64,000 bases of DNA. It comes from Pannonibacter tanglangensis (lineage in GTDB: Bacteria > Pseudomonadota > Alphaproteobacteria > Rhizobiales > Stappiaceae). Position numbers and translations under genes: made by a program. The stretch lies in assembly GCF_009915685.1 (NCBI RefSeq), contig NZ_JAABLP010000005.1; one strand, given 5' to 3'. Of the stretch, positions 48,601 to 56,743 are shown in pieces. The notes below the pieces were generated by a model, which made no database searches, was not told the origin of the DNA, and saw nothing but the letters and a program-made list of their open reading frames with translations. Each line of letters begins with the position of its first letter. The stretch's first letter is position 1.

Positions 48601-50491
48601 TGAGGTTGGGCGTCAGGTCGATGTCGCCGCCGCGGCTCGCCTCGAGCGTCATCTCGTGCAGATAGGACAGGGGCATGTCCGTCGGCGTGATGCGGTAAGT
48701 GCGCTCGTTGATGACGCGGAAGCCCATGTTTTCCAGCAGCGGCACGCGTGCCGACAGCGGGATCGGAGCCCCGAGATTGTAGACCTTCAGCGACAGCCGG
48801 TCGGACTGGCTCGCCGACGAGCGGCCGAAGGTGATCGTGGTCTTGCGCTCCTCGGAGAGCGTCTCGATCTTGACCACATCGGCCAGCGCCATCTCGGCCG
48901 AATAGACTTCCTTGTAGCCGCCGTGGAAGGCGAGCGAGTAACGCTCCGACAGGCGATGCGCGGTTTCCGGATCGAACCGTTCCTTGAAGGCATCGCGCAG
49001 GCCGTCCGGCCAGGTGCGGACGATCGAGGAGACCGCCTGTTCCAGATCCTCCTGGGCCACGACCGGGGTCTTGCCCTTGTCACGGCCAATGATGAAGTGG
49101 ACGCGGGCCAGCGGCCCCTCCGGATAGGTCACGTACCAGGCCGACAGGCGGCCATCGAAGACGGAGGCGAAATACGTGCCGATGTTGAGCCGCACCTCGG
49201 TGGTGTAGCGGTCACGCGGGACGTAGCAGAGAATGGAGACGTAGCGGTCGAACTTCTCGGCCCGGGCAAGCACGCGGATGCGCGGCCGCTCGTCGAGCTG
49301 CAGGATCGACATGGCGAAGTCGTAGAGCGTTTCCTGGTCGATCTGGAACAGCTCGTCGCGCGGGAAGGTCTCCATCACGTTGGTGAGGGCGCGGCCGGAG
49401 TGGCTGTCGGGATCGAACCCCCCCTTGGCCAGGACGCTGGCGACCTTGCGGCGCAGGAACGGGATCTTGCTGGTCGGCTCGTTGTAGGCGGTGGAGGCGA
49501 AGAGGCCGACGATGCGCAGCTCGCCGATCATCGTGCCGGTATCGTCGAACAGCTTGGTGCCGACATAATCCATGTAGACACGGCGATGCACGCGGCTCTT
49601 CACGTTGGCCTTGGCGATGATCAGCGGATCGGGTCGCTTGAGGAACTCGCGGATTTCCGGCGTGATCTGGACGAACTCGCTGCCGCGCCGCAGGACGCGG
49701 ACCTCCGGATCGGCGAGTGTGCCGAGGCCGGTGCCGTCCATCGGCGTCAGCTCGCCGTCCTCGACGCTGCCGTTGAAGGTGTATTCCCGCATGCCGAGGA
49801 AGATGAAGTTGTCATTGGCCATCCACTCGAGGAAGTGGATCGCCTCCCACAGCTCGTCGCGGCCGTTCACGACCGCGGTCTTGTAGGTGTTGATCGCCGT
49901 GGCGAGACGCTTGCGCATCGGCTTCCAGTCGCCGACGGCCGCGCGAACGTCGTCCATGATCCGGCTGAGACGCTCGGCCAGCGCCTTGCGGGCCTCCTCC
50001 GAGCCGATGCGGCTGACGTGGATGTGGATCAGGCTTTCCTGGCTGTCCTCGCGCGCGCTGGCCTTCTTGCGGCCGGCGACGGACAGCAGCTTGCCGTCGG
50101 CGTCGCGCTCGACCGAGTAGATCGGGTGCAGCACAAGATGCACCTCGAGGCGGCTGTCCTGCAGTTCGGCCATCACCGAATCGACCAGGAACGGCATGTT
50201 GTCGTTGACCAGCTCGACGACGGTCACCTCGCCCGCCATGGCGCCCGCGGCGCGGAAGGACGGGTTTGCAACGGTCACCCGGTGCGTGCCGGGGGTATGG
50301 ACCGCGAAGTCCTCGAAGGCCGCGCGGGCAAAGCCGGCCAGCTCGTCAGCGGAATAGGCGACAAGATCCTCGGCCGCACCGCGCAGGTAGAGTTCCTCGG
50401 CGAAGTCTGCGAGGCCCGGATGACCGCTCGCGAGGGCCTGACGCACCTCCGCAACAAGTTCGGCTTTCCGGTGTTCCCTGGCTTGCGGCAT
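45689..50491 (-). CDS. NAD-specific glutamate dehydrogenase, large (GDH-180) type
   Basis: 1600-aa enzyme that oxidises glutamate to 2-oxoglutarate and ammonia with NAD. Very long N-terminal regions with ACT-like regulatory parts (to about 700) precede the catalytic core. In the core I see RFGKVARGGLRWSDRPQDFR, VPVGSKGGFVPKRLP (about 845), GVGDMSGDVFGNGMLLS and IKIAFGAAVQAGKL, followed by a helical C-terminal domain. The full length matches the family. AGGAGGAAAAG precedes the ATG. With glnK-amtB in the same window it links to nitrogen metabolism, but there is no operon link; it is divergent from the AhpD-like gene. Confidence 0.97.
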   Translation of the reverse strand: MPQAREHRKAELVAEVRQALASGHPGLADFAEELYLRGAAEDLVAYSADELAGFARAAFEDFAVHTPGTHRVTVANPSFRAAGAMAGEVTVVELVNDNMPFLVDSVMAELQDSRLEVHLVLHPIYSVERDADGKLLSVAGRKKASAREDSQESLIHIHVSRIGSEEARKALAERLSRIMDDVRAAVGDWKPMRKRLATAINTYKTAVVNGRDELWEAIHFLEWMANDNFIFLGMREYTFNGSVEDGELTPMDGTGLGTLADPEVRVLRRGSEFVQITPEIREFLKRPDPLIIAKANVKSRVHRRVYMDYVGTKLFDDTGTMIGELRIVGLFASTAYNEPTSKIPFLRRKVASVLAKGGFDPDSHSGRALTNVMETFPRDELFQIDQETLYDFAMSILQLDERPRIRVLARAEKFDRYVSILCYVPRDRYTTEVRLNIGTYFASVFDGRLSAWYVTYPEGPLARVHFIIGRDKGKTPVVAQEDLEQAVSSIVRTWPDGLRDAFKERFDPETAHRLSERYSLAFHGGYKEVYSAEMALADVVKIETLSEERKTTITFGRSSASQSDRLSLKVYNLGAPIPLSARVPLLENMGFRVINERTYRITPTDMPLSYLHEMTLEASRGGDIDLTPNLKDRLEALFMAVWLGQAENDGYNALVLSANLAWRDIAMLRALSKYLRQVGIRYSEDYMWTTLNNYPAIAAALVELFHIRFDPALSDNDRTLKTARLEDELGTAFDAVVSLDDDRILRRFQNVIAAILRTNFFQLGADGRPKSTFAFKINSRAIEDMPQPRPFREISVYSPRVEGIHLRFGKVARGGLRWSDRPQDFRTEVLGLVKAQQVKNAVIVPVGSKGGFVPKRLPVGGDREAVFAEGTEAYKIFVGSLLDVTDNLKGDRILPPAEVVRHDEDDPYLVVAADKGTATFSDTANGISTSRSFWLGDAFASGGSAGYDHKKMGITARGAWEAVKRHFREMNRDIQSEPFTVAGVGDMSGDVFGNGMLLSKEIRLVAAFDHRDIFLDPTPDAAVSFAERQRLFGLGRSSWADYNAGLISKGGGVFSRQLKSIPLSDEVQALLGFAKAKATPQEVMTAILKLDVDLMWFGGIGTYIRASSETDADAGDRANDAIRVTARDVRAKVIGEGANLGMTQRARIEFGRKGGRSNSDAIDNSAGVNSSDMEVNIKIAFGAAVQAGKLDIPARNVILAEMTDEVAHLVLRNNYLQSLAISMTERRGIEDFGYQVRMMRQLEQAGLLDRQVEFLPDDAAIAELEKAGLGLTRAEIGVLLAYAKITLYDALLESDVPDDDYLSLELFRYFPDRMEAGFAEEIRGHRLRREIIATMLANSMVNRGGPTFVTRIADQTGASEADIARCFVAVRNSFGLTALNEAIDALDARIDGTLQLELYAEVQDLFLEQVLWFKRHVSFRDGIAAVVDRFSDGIATLGQRLAEAVTPAQAEFLLGRAAGFADRGVPADLARRIAFLPVEATIPDIVLVAGEVGAPLEAVARTFFEVAQHFRIGSMDALARDLSISDYYDGLALDRARATLANAHRDLTAAAVRAGGFGNWLGTHEADVTRTTRAVGEILEGAISVSKFSVAASLLAEIAR

Positions 50492-50579
50492 CTTTTCCTC
50501 CTCGCCCGCGACTCAGTGGCGTGCATGCTAGTTTAGAGAACCAGCCTAAAAAATGACGATATCGGGGAGGGATTACAAA

Positions 50580-51149
50580 ATGTCGAACGCACCGGTGATT
50601 GCCCTGAACCTGCCGGGAGCCGGCGAATTCAGCGAAACGACGCAGCGGTATTTCACAAAATGTCAGGAAAAGCTCGGCCTTGTTCCGAATGTTTTGATTG
50701 CCTACGGGTTTGACGACACGAAGTTGCGCGCCTTCACCGACATGTACAACGACCTGATGCTTGGGGCCTCGGCGCTGAGCAAGCTGGAGCGGGAGATGAT
50801 CGCGGTGGTCGTGTCGTCCGTGAACCGCTGTTACTACTGCCTGACGGCCCATGGGTCTGCCGTGCGCGACCTCTCCGGCGACCCGCAGCTCGGCGAGATG
50901 CTGGTGATGAACTATCGGGCTGCCCCCCTCTCCCCGCGCCAGAAGGCCATGCTCGACTTCGCCCACAAGCTGACCGAGCGCCCGGCCGAGATCGAGGAGC
51001 ACGACCGCCAGGCGCTGCGCGAGGCCGGGTTCGGCGACCGCGACATCTGGGACATCGCCTCCGTCGCCGCCTTCTTCAACATGTCGAACCGGGTTGCGGC
51101 TGCCACCGACATGCGGCCGAATGATGAGTATCACTCAATGGCCCGTTGA
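50580..51149 (+). CDS. AhpD-like peroxidase-related protein (carboxymuconolactone decarboxylase fold)
   Basis: 189-aa all-helical protein of the AhpD/CMD fold, 'peroxidase-related enzyme' group. The redox motif VNRCYYCLTAHGSAV contains Cys84 and Cys87 and the histidine that acts as proton relay in AhpD. Such proteins can act as alkylhydroperoxidases or thiol reductases. The start at 50580 has GGGAGG upstream; an earlier ATG in the same frame lacks this. It shares an 88-bp divergent promoter region with NAD-GDH. Confidence 0.9.
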   Translation: MSNAPVIALNLPGAGEFSETTQRYFTKCQEKLGLVPNVLIAYGFDDTKLRAFTDMYNDLMLGASALSKLEREMIAVVVSSVNRCYYCLTAHGSAVRDLSGDPQLGEMLVMNYRAAPLSPRQKAMLDFAHKLTERPAEIEEHDRQALREAGFGDRDIWDIASVAAFFNMSNRVAAATDMRPNDEYHSMAR

Positions 51150-51293
51150 GATCCTGCCCCGCCCGCAGGCCGCCGCACGCCGTGACAGCCCCGGCGATTG
51201 CGTGTAAAACCCGCCACATTGCCCCGGGATCCGGCCGGCTGCCGCGCCGGACCCTGCGGGGCGGAACGACAGGTGCGGGAAAGGGACAGGCCC

Positions 51294-52244
51294 ATGGTGG
51301 CGCGGGTATTCATTGATGGCGAGGCTGGAACGACGGGTCTGCAGATCCGCGAGCGCCTTGCCGAACGCCGCGACATCGAGCTGCTGTCCATCGCCCCCGA
51401 GCGCCGCAAGGACCTTGGCGCCCGCGCCGAGCTGCTGAATGCCGCCGATGTGGCGATCCTCTGCCTGCCCGACGAGGCGGCAAAGGAAAGCGTGGCGCTG
51501 ATCACCAACGACACCACCGCCGTCATCGACGCCTCGACCGCCTTCCGCGTGGCCGAGGGCTGGACCTATGGCTTTGCCGAAATGGACAAGGCGCAGTCCG
51601 CGGCCATCGCGGCCTCCAGGCGCGTGTCCAACCCGGGCTGCTGGCCGCAGGGCGTGATCGCGGCACTTCGGCCGCTGATCGCCGGCGGGCTTGTTCCGGC
51701 CGACTTCCCCGTCGCCGTCAACGGCATCTCCGGCTATTCAGGCGGTGGCAAGTCGATGATCGAGGACTACGAGGCAAAGGGCGATGCGGCCAACGTGTTC
51801 CTGCCCTATGGCCTTGCCTTCAACCACAAGCACCTGCCGGAAATGCAGCGCTACACGGGCCTTGCGGCGGCGCCGCTGTTCGTGCCCTCGGTCGGCAACT
51901 ACTACAAGGGCATGATCACCAGCGTGCCGCTGAACCTGGCCCGCCTGCCGAAGGTACCGTCCGGCGCGGAGATCCACGCCGCCATCGCCGACCACTTTGC
52001 GGCCCAGACCGACGGGTTCGTCGAGGTGGCACCGCTGTCGCCGCTCGACCGGGCATCCGAGCTGAACCCGCAGGCGCTGAACGGCACCAATGCGATGCGG
52101 CTCTATGTCTTCGCCAATGATGCGCGCGCCCAGGCCGCGATCATTGCCGTCTACGACAACCTCGGCAAGGGCGCCTCGGGCGCGGCCGTGCAGAACCTCA
52201 ACATCCTGCTGGGCGTCGCCCCGGCAACCAGCCTCGCCGCCTGA
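51294..52244 (+). CDS. argC: N-acetyl-gamma-glutamyl-phosphate reductase (type 2)
   Basis: 316-aa ArgC of the shorter type 2 class, the third step of arginine synthesis, reducing N-acetylglutamyl phosphate to the semialdehyde with NADPH. The N-terminal FIDGEAGTTGLQIRERL is the nucleotide-binding region and SNPGCWPQG contains the catalytic cysteine. GYSGGGKSMI and HKHLPEMQRY are further conserved blocks. The ATG at 51294 is chosen over a longer frame that lacks similarity. It is followed 50 bp later by leuD. Confidence 0.96.
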   Translation: MVARVFIDGEAGTTGLQIRERLAERRDIELLSIAPERRKDLGARAELLNAADVAILCLPDEAAKESVALITNDTTAVIDASTAFRVAEGWTYGFAEMDKAQSAAIAASRRVSNPGCWPQGVIAALRPLIAGGLVPADFPVAVNGISGYSGGGKSMIEDYEAKGDAANVFLPYGLAFNHKHLPEMQRYTGLAAAPLFVPSVGNYYKGMITSVPLNLARLPKVPSGAEIHAAIADHFAAQTDGFVEVAPLSPLDRASELNPQALNGTNAMRLYVFANDARAQAAIIAVYDNLGKGASGAAVQNLNILLGVAPATSLAA

Positions 52245-52294
52245 CCTCGGCGGGGCCACAAGAACAAAAGACCAGAGACCTTGGAGTAACCGCC

Positions 52295-52900
52295 TTGCAG
52301 AAGTTCACCACGCTCACGGGTGTCGCGGCGCCGCTGCCGATCATCAACATCGACACCGACATGATCATCCCGAAGCAGTATCTCAAGACGATCAAGCGCA
52401 CGGGCCTCGGCACCGCGCTGTTCTCGGAGATGCGCTACAACGAGGATGGCTCGGACAACACGGACTTCGTGCTGAACAAGCCGGCCTACAAGGGGGCCTC
52501 GATCCTCGTCGCCGGCGACAACTTCGGCTGCGGCTCCTCGCGCGAGCATGCCCCGTGGGCACTGCTCGACTTCGGCATCCGCTGCGTGATCTCCACGTCC
52601 TTCGCCGACATCTTCTACAACAACTGCTTCAAGAACGGCATCCTGCCGGTGGTGGTCAGCAAGGAGGAGCTGGACAAGCTCCTGGACGACGCCTCGCGCG
52701 GCGCCAACTCGACCCTGACCGTTGACCTGGAAACCCAGGAAATCAAGGGCCCGGACGGCGGCGTGATCCGCTTCGAGATCGACCCGTTCCGCAAGCACTG
52801 CCTGATGAATGGCCTCGACGACATCGGCCTGACCATGGAGAAGGCCGCCTCGATCGACAGCTTCGAGGCCAAGGCCAGCCAGTCGCGCCCCTGGGCCTGA
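52295..52900 (+). CDS. leuD: 3-isopropylmalate dehydratase small subunit
   Basis: 201-aa LeuD, which with LeuC isomerises 2-isopropylmalate to 3-isopropylmalate in leucine synthesis. Conserved parts are PLPIINIDTDMIIPKQYLKTI, GDNFGCGSSREHAPWAL and SFADIFYNNCFKNGILPV; the aconitase-like swivel fold is complete. The start is a TTG at 52295 with TGGAG upstream. leuC is not adjacent, so the subunits are encoded apart. A very long stem follows the gene. Confidence 0.97.
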   Translation: MQKFTTLTGVAAPLPIINIDTDMIIPKQYLKTIKRTGLGTALFSEMRYNEDGSDNTDFVLNKPAYKGASILVAGDNFGCGSSREHAPWALLDFGIRCVISTSFADIFYNNCFKNGILPVVVSKEELDKLLDDASRGANSTLTVDLETQEIKGPDGGVIRFEIDPFRKHCLMNGLDDIGLTMEKAASIDSFEAKASQSRPWA

Positions 52901-52932
52901 CCCCCGGCGGCCCCGGCCGCACGGGATGCCGA

Positions 52933-52978
52933 CGAAACGCAGAACCCCGGTGCCACCGCACCGGGGTTCTGCGTTTCG
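52933..52978. terminator. 21-bp perfect stem after leuD
   Basis: Two 21-base arms, starting CGAAACGCAG and ending TTCTGCGTTTCG, pair perfectly around a CACC loop. It lies 33 bp after leuD and 45 bp before the convergent DUF1737 gene, so it can end both transcripts. No long T-run is present. Confidence 0.8.
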
Positions 52979-53022
52979 GGGGCCTTCCTGCAGGACGGGG
53001 CACCCGGGCGCCCCGCCGGGGC

Positions 53023-53226
53023 TCAGTAGTCGCCGAGCTTGATGTCCGGGGAATAGTCGCCCGGGACTTCCTTGGTGACCGCCTGGCCGCAGATGGTGAG
53101 GCCACGGGTCGCGTCATAGGTCAGCTGCGGCGCGCCGGCGAGTTCCCAGCCCTTGTTGAGGGCCTGGGTGACCCGGTGGCAGAACTGGCTGTCATCGGGG
53201 CCGGTGATGAAGCGGTAGAGTTTCAT
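53023..53226 (-). CDS. DUF1737 small protein
   Basis: 67-aa protein whose N-terminal part, LYRFITGPDDSQFCHRVTQ followed by ALNKGWELAGAPQLTYD, matches the DUF1737 family of short bacterial proteins of unknown function. The start at 53226 follows AGGAAC. A longer open frame upstream shows no similarity. It may be co-transcribed with the CitE-like gene that ends 136 bp upstream. Confidence 0.82.
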   Translation of the reverse strand: MKLYRFITGPDDSQFCHRVTQALNKGWELAGAPQLTYDATRGLTICGQAVTKEVPGDYSPDIKLGDY

Positions 53227-53361
53227 GGTCTGCGGTTCCTCATGAGGCGTCGGGGCCGGCTGGACCACTTTCGGCGACGAAGGGCCGCCCAAAATGGTCC
53301 ATCTCCCTGTTTTCACGCAATTCCGGACGCAAAACCGGTATCCGCTCTTGCAGGAACTGCT

Positions 53362-54246
53362 CTAGCCGCGCGCGGCGATCGCCTCGGCAATCGCCAGCAC
53401 GCGCCGGCCCATGTCGGCATGTAACCGCTCCACCATCTTCCCGTCGATCTGGATTGCACCCTTGTCCGCGTTTTCCGGCAGGGCAAAGGCGTCGTTGATG
53501 CGCCGGGCCCAGGCAATCTCGGTCTCCGAGGGGCTGAAGGCGGCATGGCAGGCGTCCACCTGCTTCGGATGGACCAGCGTCTTGCCGTCCATGCCCATCT
53601 CGGCACCCTGCGCGCATTCGGCGGCAAAGCCCTCCAGATCGTTGAAGTCGTTGTAGACGCCGTCGAGAATGTCGATGCCGCCGGTGCGGGCGGCGGCAAC
53701 GCAGGTCATCAGCCACGGCAGCATCACGCTGCGGCCCTTGACGAGGCGGGCGCGGGTTTCCTTGGCCAGATCGTTGGTGCCCATGACGAAGCAGGACAGG
53801 CGCAGGTTGGGATCACGGCCGGCCGAGGCGATGGCGGCTGCATCCAGCATGGCCTGCGGCGTCTCCATCATCGCCCAGAGCTTCAGCCGCGCGGGCGCAT
53901 TGGCCAGCGCCAGCCGGTGCGCGACCCGCTCGAGATCGGCAAGGCCGTTGACCTTCGGGACCAGGATCGCGTCGGGCCCGGCGGCGACGGCCGCGGCAAT
54001 GTCGGCCTCGCCCCAGGGGGTGTCGAGGCCGTTGACCCGGATGACGACCTCGCGGGGGCCGTAGCCGCCGGCGGTCACCGCCTCGACGATCTGCTGCCGG
54101 GCGACGTCCTTGGCATCGGGGGCGACGGCATCCTCCAGATCGAGGATCAGGCAGTCGACATCCAGCGTGCGGGCCTTCTCGAGCGCGCGGGCGTTGGAGC
54201 CGGGCATGTAGAGGGCGGAGCGGCGCGGGCGGAAGGTCTGGCTCAT
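53362..54246 (-). CDS. HpcH/HpaI aldolase family, CitE-like acyl-CoA lyase
   Basis: 294-aa TIM-barrel lyase of the CitE/malyl-CoA lyase group. The N-terminal RRSALYMPGSNARALEKA binds CoA, CLILDLEDAV carries an acidic metal-binding residue, ILVPKVNG follows, and KLWAMMETPQAMLD has the second metal ligand. GKTLVHPKQVDACHAAFSPS is typical of the C-terminal part. Candidates are malyl-CoA, citramalyl-CoA or methylmalyl-CoA cleavage. No citrate lyase alpha or gamma genes are nearby, so a complete citrate lyase can be ruled out here. A GTG one codon upstream of the ATG at 54246 is an alternative start. Confidence 0.9.
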   Translation of the reverse strand: MSQTFRPRRSALYMPGSNARALEKARTLDVDCLILDLEDAVAPDAKDVARQQIVEAVTAGGYGPREVVIRVNGLDTPWGEADIAAAVAAGPDAILVPKVNGLADLERVAHRLALANAPARLKLWAMMETPQAMLDAAAIASAGRDPNLRLSCFVMGTNDLAKETRARLVKGRSVMLPWLMTCVAAARTGGIDILDGVYNDFNDLEGFAAECAQGAEMGMDGKTLVHPKQVDACHAAFSPSETEIAWARRINDAFALPENADKGAIQIDGKMVERLHADMGRRVLAIAEAIAARG

Positions 54247-54324
54247 CACGGGATCCTTGCAGGCATTGGGTGCAGTGCGGCAAGGCTAGTGGCCACCGCC
54301 CCGTTTTTCCACTCGTCTTTAGGA

Positions 54325-55224
54325 TCAGGCGGGCTTGCGCAGGATCATGTCCTTCGCCGCAACCACCGCGCCGATGGTGATCAGCAGGCAGGCCAGCGCG
54401 ACAGTGATGGTGAAGGCCCCGAAGCCGAAGGCGATCAGCAGCAGGGTGGAGAGGAGCGGCGCCGAATAGGCAGCTGCCCCCAGCACCTGGATGTCGCCCT
54501 GCTTCACCCCGACATCCCAGGTGAAGAAGGCAAGGCCGACAGGAAAGAGGCCGAGCGCGATGACGCTGCCCCACTGGATCGCGCCGGACGGCCAGACGGT
54601 CTCCTCCAGCACCAGATGGCAGGCGAGCGACAGCCCTGCGGTCATCAGGCAGAAACCGGCGACCGCACCGGTCGGCACCGCGCCCAGACGCCGCGAGATC
54701 ACGGAATAGATCGACCAGAACAGGGCCGAGGCGACAGCGGCGCCATAGCCCAGCGCATAGGCCGGATCGAAGGAAACCGATCCTCCGCGCGTGACAAGCA
54801 GCGCCGCGCCGGCAAGGCCGAGGACCGCACCGATGACGTGGTGCAGCTTCAGCCGTTCGCCGGGCAGCAGCGCGGAGAACACCACGATCAGCAGCGGCCA
54901 GGTGTAGTTGATGAGATTGGCATCGACCGGCGGCGCGTTGCGGATGGCGGTGAAATAGAAGAAGTGGAAGCCGAACAGGCCGAAGGTGCCGAAGGCCCAG
55001 ACGCGCAGCGGCTGCGCCAGCACGGACAGCTCGCCCCGGAGGACCAGAAAGGCCAGCGCCAGCCCCCCGGACAGACCGAAGCAGAGCGCATTGAGCAGGA
55101 ACGGCGGCACCGCACCCGACCCGGCCCCGAAGACCCCGAGGGTTGCCCACATCAGGATCGCGGTCATGCCGACAAGCGTGGCGCGGGTTCGGGTGCGGGG
55201 AGCGGCGGACATCTGGCCAGTCAT
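54325..55224 (-). CDS. EamA/DMT-family transporter
   Basis: 299-aa inner-membrane protein with ten predicted helices in two EamA repeats. The first starts at TLVGMTAILMWATLGVFG and contains NLINYTWPLLIVVFSALL; the second contains ALGYGAAVASALFWSIYSVISR. The group exports amino acids or other metabolites; the substrate is unknown. The start is at 55224 or at an ATG four codons later. It is divergent from the GNAT gene and 78 bp upstream of the CitE-like gene on the same strand. Confidence 0.88.
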   Translation of the reverse strand: MTGQMSAAPRTRTRATLVGMTAILMWATLGVFGAGSGAVPPFLLNALCFGLSGGLALAFLVLRGELSVLAQPLRVWAFGTFGLFGFHFFYFTAIRNAPPVDANLINYTWPLLIVVFSALLPGERLKLHHVIGAVLGLAGAALLVTRGGSVSFDPAYALGYGAAVASALFWSIYSVISRRLGAVPTGAVAGFCLMTAGLSLACHLVLEETVWPSGAIQWGSVIALGLFPVGLAFFTWDVGVKQGDIQVLGAAAYSAPLLSTLLLIAFGFGAFTITVALACLLITIGAVVAAKDMILRKPA

Positions 55225-55421
55225 GGGCGGGTGATCCGGAGAGACAGGTCGCCGGCCGGCGGTGGGCGCGGCCGGCCGGGAAGGCAGGAAAGGTGCGGCT
55301 TTCTTTCTGCCGGAATGGCCGGAGCCCGGCAAGCCCGTTGCGGACGGCCGGGGCATGATCCCGATACGGGTCAAGGCGCAGCCGCAACCGGTCGCTTTGC
55401 CGCGCAAGGAGGTGCTTGTCG

Positions 55422-55943
55422 ATGCGCGCTTTTCGGGACATGGTGCGTCCCGTGTACCGGTCTGACTGCTTCGCGGAGATCCAATTGAGCAAGCTCGACA
55501 TCAAGGCGCTCGGCCCTGACGATGCCCTTCACCTCGCCCCGCTGATCGCTGAAAATGCGCAGGCCCTCAAGCGCGGCGCGCCGCGCCGTCCCGACCAGTT
55601 CTATGCGGAAAAGATCCTGGGCGACCGCAGCGCCGAAGTGATCGGCGCCTTCGAGGATGGCGAGCTGGTCGGCTTTGCCGTGTTCTTCGACCTGCCGGAA
55701 CTGATCACCGGCCTGCGCGCCGGCCAGATGGACCACATCTACGTCCGCCCGCAGTCGCGCCAGAAGGGCATCGCCCGCAAGATGATCGAGACGCTGGTGA
55801 CCGAAGGCCAGAGCCGCGGCTGGCTGCAGCTGCGCTGGATCGTGCCGGGCAAGAACACCCCTGCCCTCGCGCTCTATGACCGGATCGCGGAACCGGACGA
55901 CCACAAGAGCTACATCATCCGGATCGACCGCGTCGCGGGCTGA
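55422..55943 (+). CDS. GNAT family N-acetyltransferase
   Basis: 173-aa acetyltransferase. The acetyl-CoA binding motif MDHIYVRPQSRQKGIARKMI (Q/RxxGxA type) and the preceding strand GAFEDGELVGFAVFFDLPEL are clear. The substrate cannot be read from sequence. The ATG at 55422 is placed nine bases after a perfect AAGGAGG; a TTG two codons earlier would be too close to it. A short hairpin (CCGGAGAG/CTCTCCGG, 55951-55973) follows the gene. Confidence 0.9.
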   Translation: MRAFRDMVRPVYRSDCFAEIQLSKLDIKALGPDDALHLAPLIAENAQALKRGAPRRPDQFYAEKILGDRSAEVIGAFEDGELVGFAVFFDLPELITGLRAGQMDHIYVRPQSRQKGIARKMIETLVTEGQSRGWLQLRWIVPGKNTPALALYDRIAEPDDHKSYIIRIDRVAG

Positions 55944-56249
55944 TCCGGGGCCGGAGAGCCAGGGTCTCTCCGGGCCTGACTTGTTGACTGATGGAGGCCT
56001 CGACTCTCCGGTCCCGGCCCGGCGCTGCGCCTGGCCGGGATGACTTCGGCGAGGTCGCGCCTGTCAGCAGTCCGGGGTGGCCTTCGCGGCCACCTGGTGT
56101 CTGGCTGTGCCATCCTCACTCAGCATCTTTACCTAGCGTAAAGAATTGTTAATGATTCCTTGTCACGATTCGATCCATCCCGGATCGAACGGTCCGGGCA
56201 TCCGCGTGCCGGACCAGAAGGCCCGGCCGGCATTGGCCAGGAGGCCACC
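55944..56249. other. intergenic region with REP-like palindrome and promoter-like dyad
   Basis: 306 bp without a gene. It holds a hairpin after the GNAT gene (55951-55973); TCCCGGCC / GGCCGGGA at 56012-56040, followed by TGAC, the look of a common alphaproteobacterial dispersed palindrome; GGTGGCC-TTCGC-GGCCACC at 56076-56094; and an A/T-rich promoter-like stretch at 56124-56160 with the dyad CTTTAC-CTAGC-GTAAAG (56127-56143) that may drive the following small gene. Confidence 0.6.
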
Positions 56250-56636
56250 ATGGCAACAGGTCTCGATCGAGTGTTGTCGTCGCAGGGCATCGCCCCGGCA
56301 AACGAGTACAGCGAACAGAATCGCCGCGACCGCGAACATCCGGGCGGCGGACAGGGCGGCCCCGGCCACGGCCACGGGCAGCCCGCCCCCGGCTTCAAGG
56401 TCGAGGCGGACGAACCGGCGGTCGTTCTCGACACCCACCACCCCGAAACGCACGAGCTGGACGGCGTTGCCGCCTACAAGGCGACGGCGGAAGCAGCCCT
56501 CGGCCAGGCCATCACCCGCGGCGCACTGGTGACGGCGCGCGTGACGGCAGACCGCCGGCCGGCGGAGGTGGTGCGCCACGCCTATGAGGACCATGGCGGC
56601 CGGATCGAGACCCACGCAGTCAATCTGGCGACCTGA
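56250..56636 (+). CDS. hypothetical 128-aa protein, Gly/His-rich middle
   Basis: I do not recognise this protein. The ATG follows CAGGAGG at ideal spacing and the frame is favoured over the overlapping minus-strand frame. It has a polar N terminus (SSQGIAPANEYSEQNRRDRE), a glycine/histidine-rich stretch (about 34-47), and a C-terminal part from about residue 50 that looks like a small mixed alpha/beta domain (VVLDTHHPETHELDGVAAY, HAYEDHGGRIETHAVNL). There is no signal peptide or membrane segment. It is convergent with ftsY and preceded by an A/T-rich dyad that could be its promoter. Confidence 0.6.
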   Translation: MATGLDRVLSSQGIAPANEYSEQNRRDREHPGGGQGGPGHGHGQPAPGFKVEADEPAVVLDTHHPETHELDGVAAYKATAEAALGQAITRGALVTARVTADRRPAEVVRHAYEDHGGRIETHAVNLAT

Positions 56637-56743
56637 GAGAGCGGCGGGGACGGACCACGCCAGACTGGGCCAGACCGGGCCAGACCGGGCCGGTGCGGGC
56701 CCGGCCATCGGCCGCGGCCGGCCGGTCGAGAGAGATGCGCCGG

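Noticed and set aside
45800..50536. Very long open frame on the plus strand opposite NAD-GDH
   Set aside because: It mirrors the GDH gene; high GC at third codon positions keeps the opposite frame open. Its peptide is low-complexity (Arg/Ala/Gly/His/Asp-rich) with no recognisable domain.
56163..56708. Minus-strand gene overlapping the small hypothetical gene
   Set aside because: It has no good ribosome-binding site, while the plus-strand frame has an ideal one.
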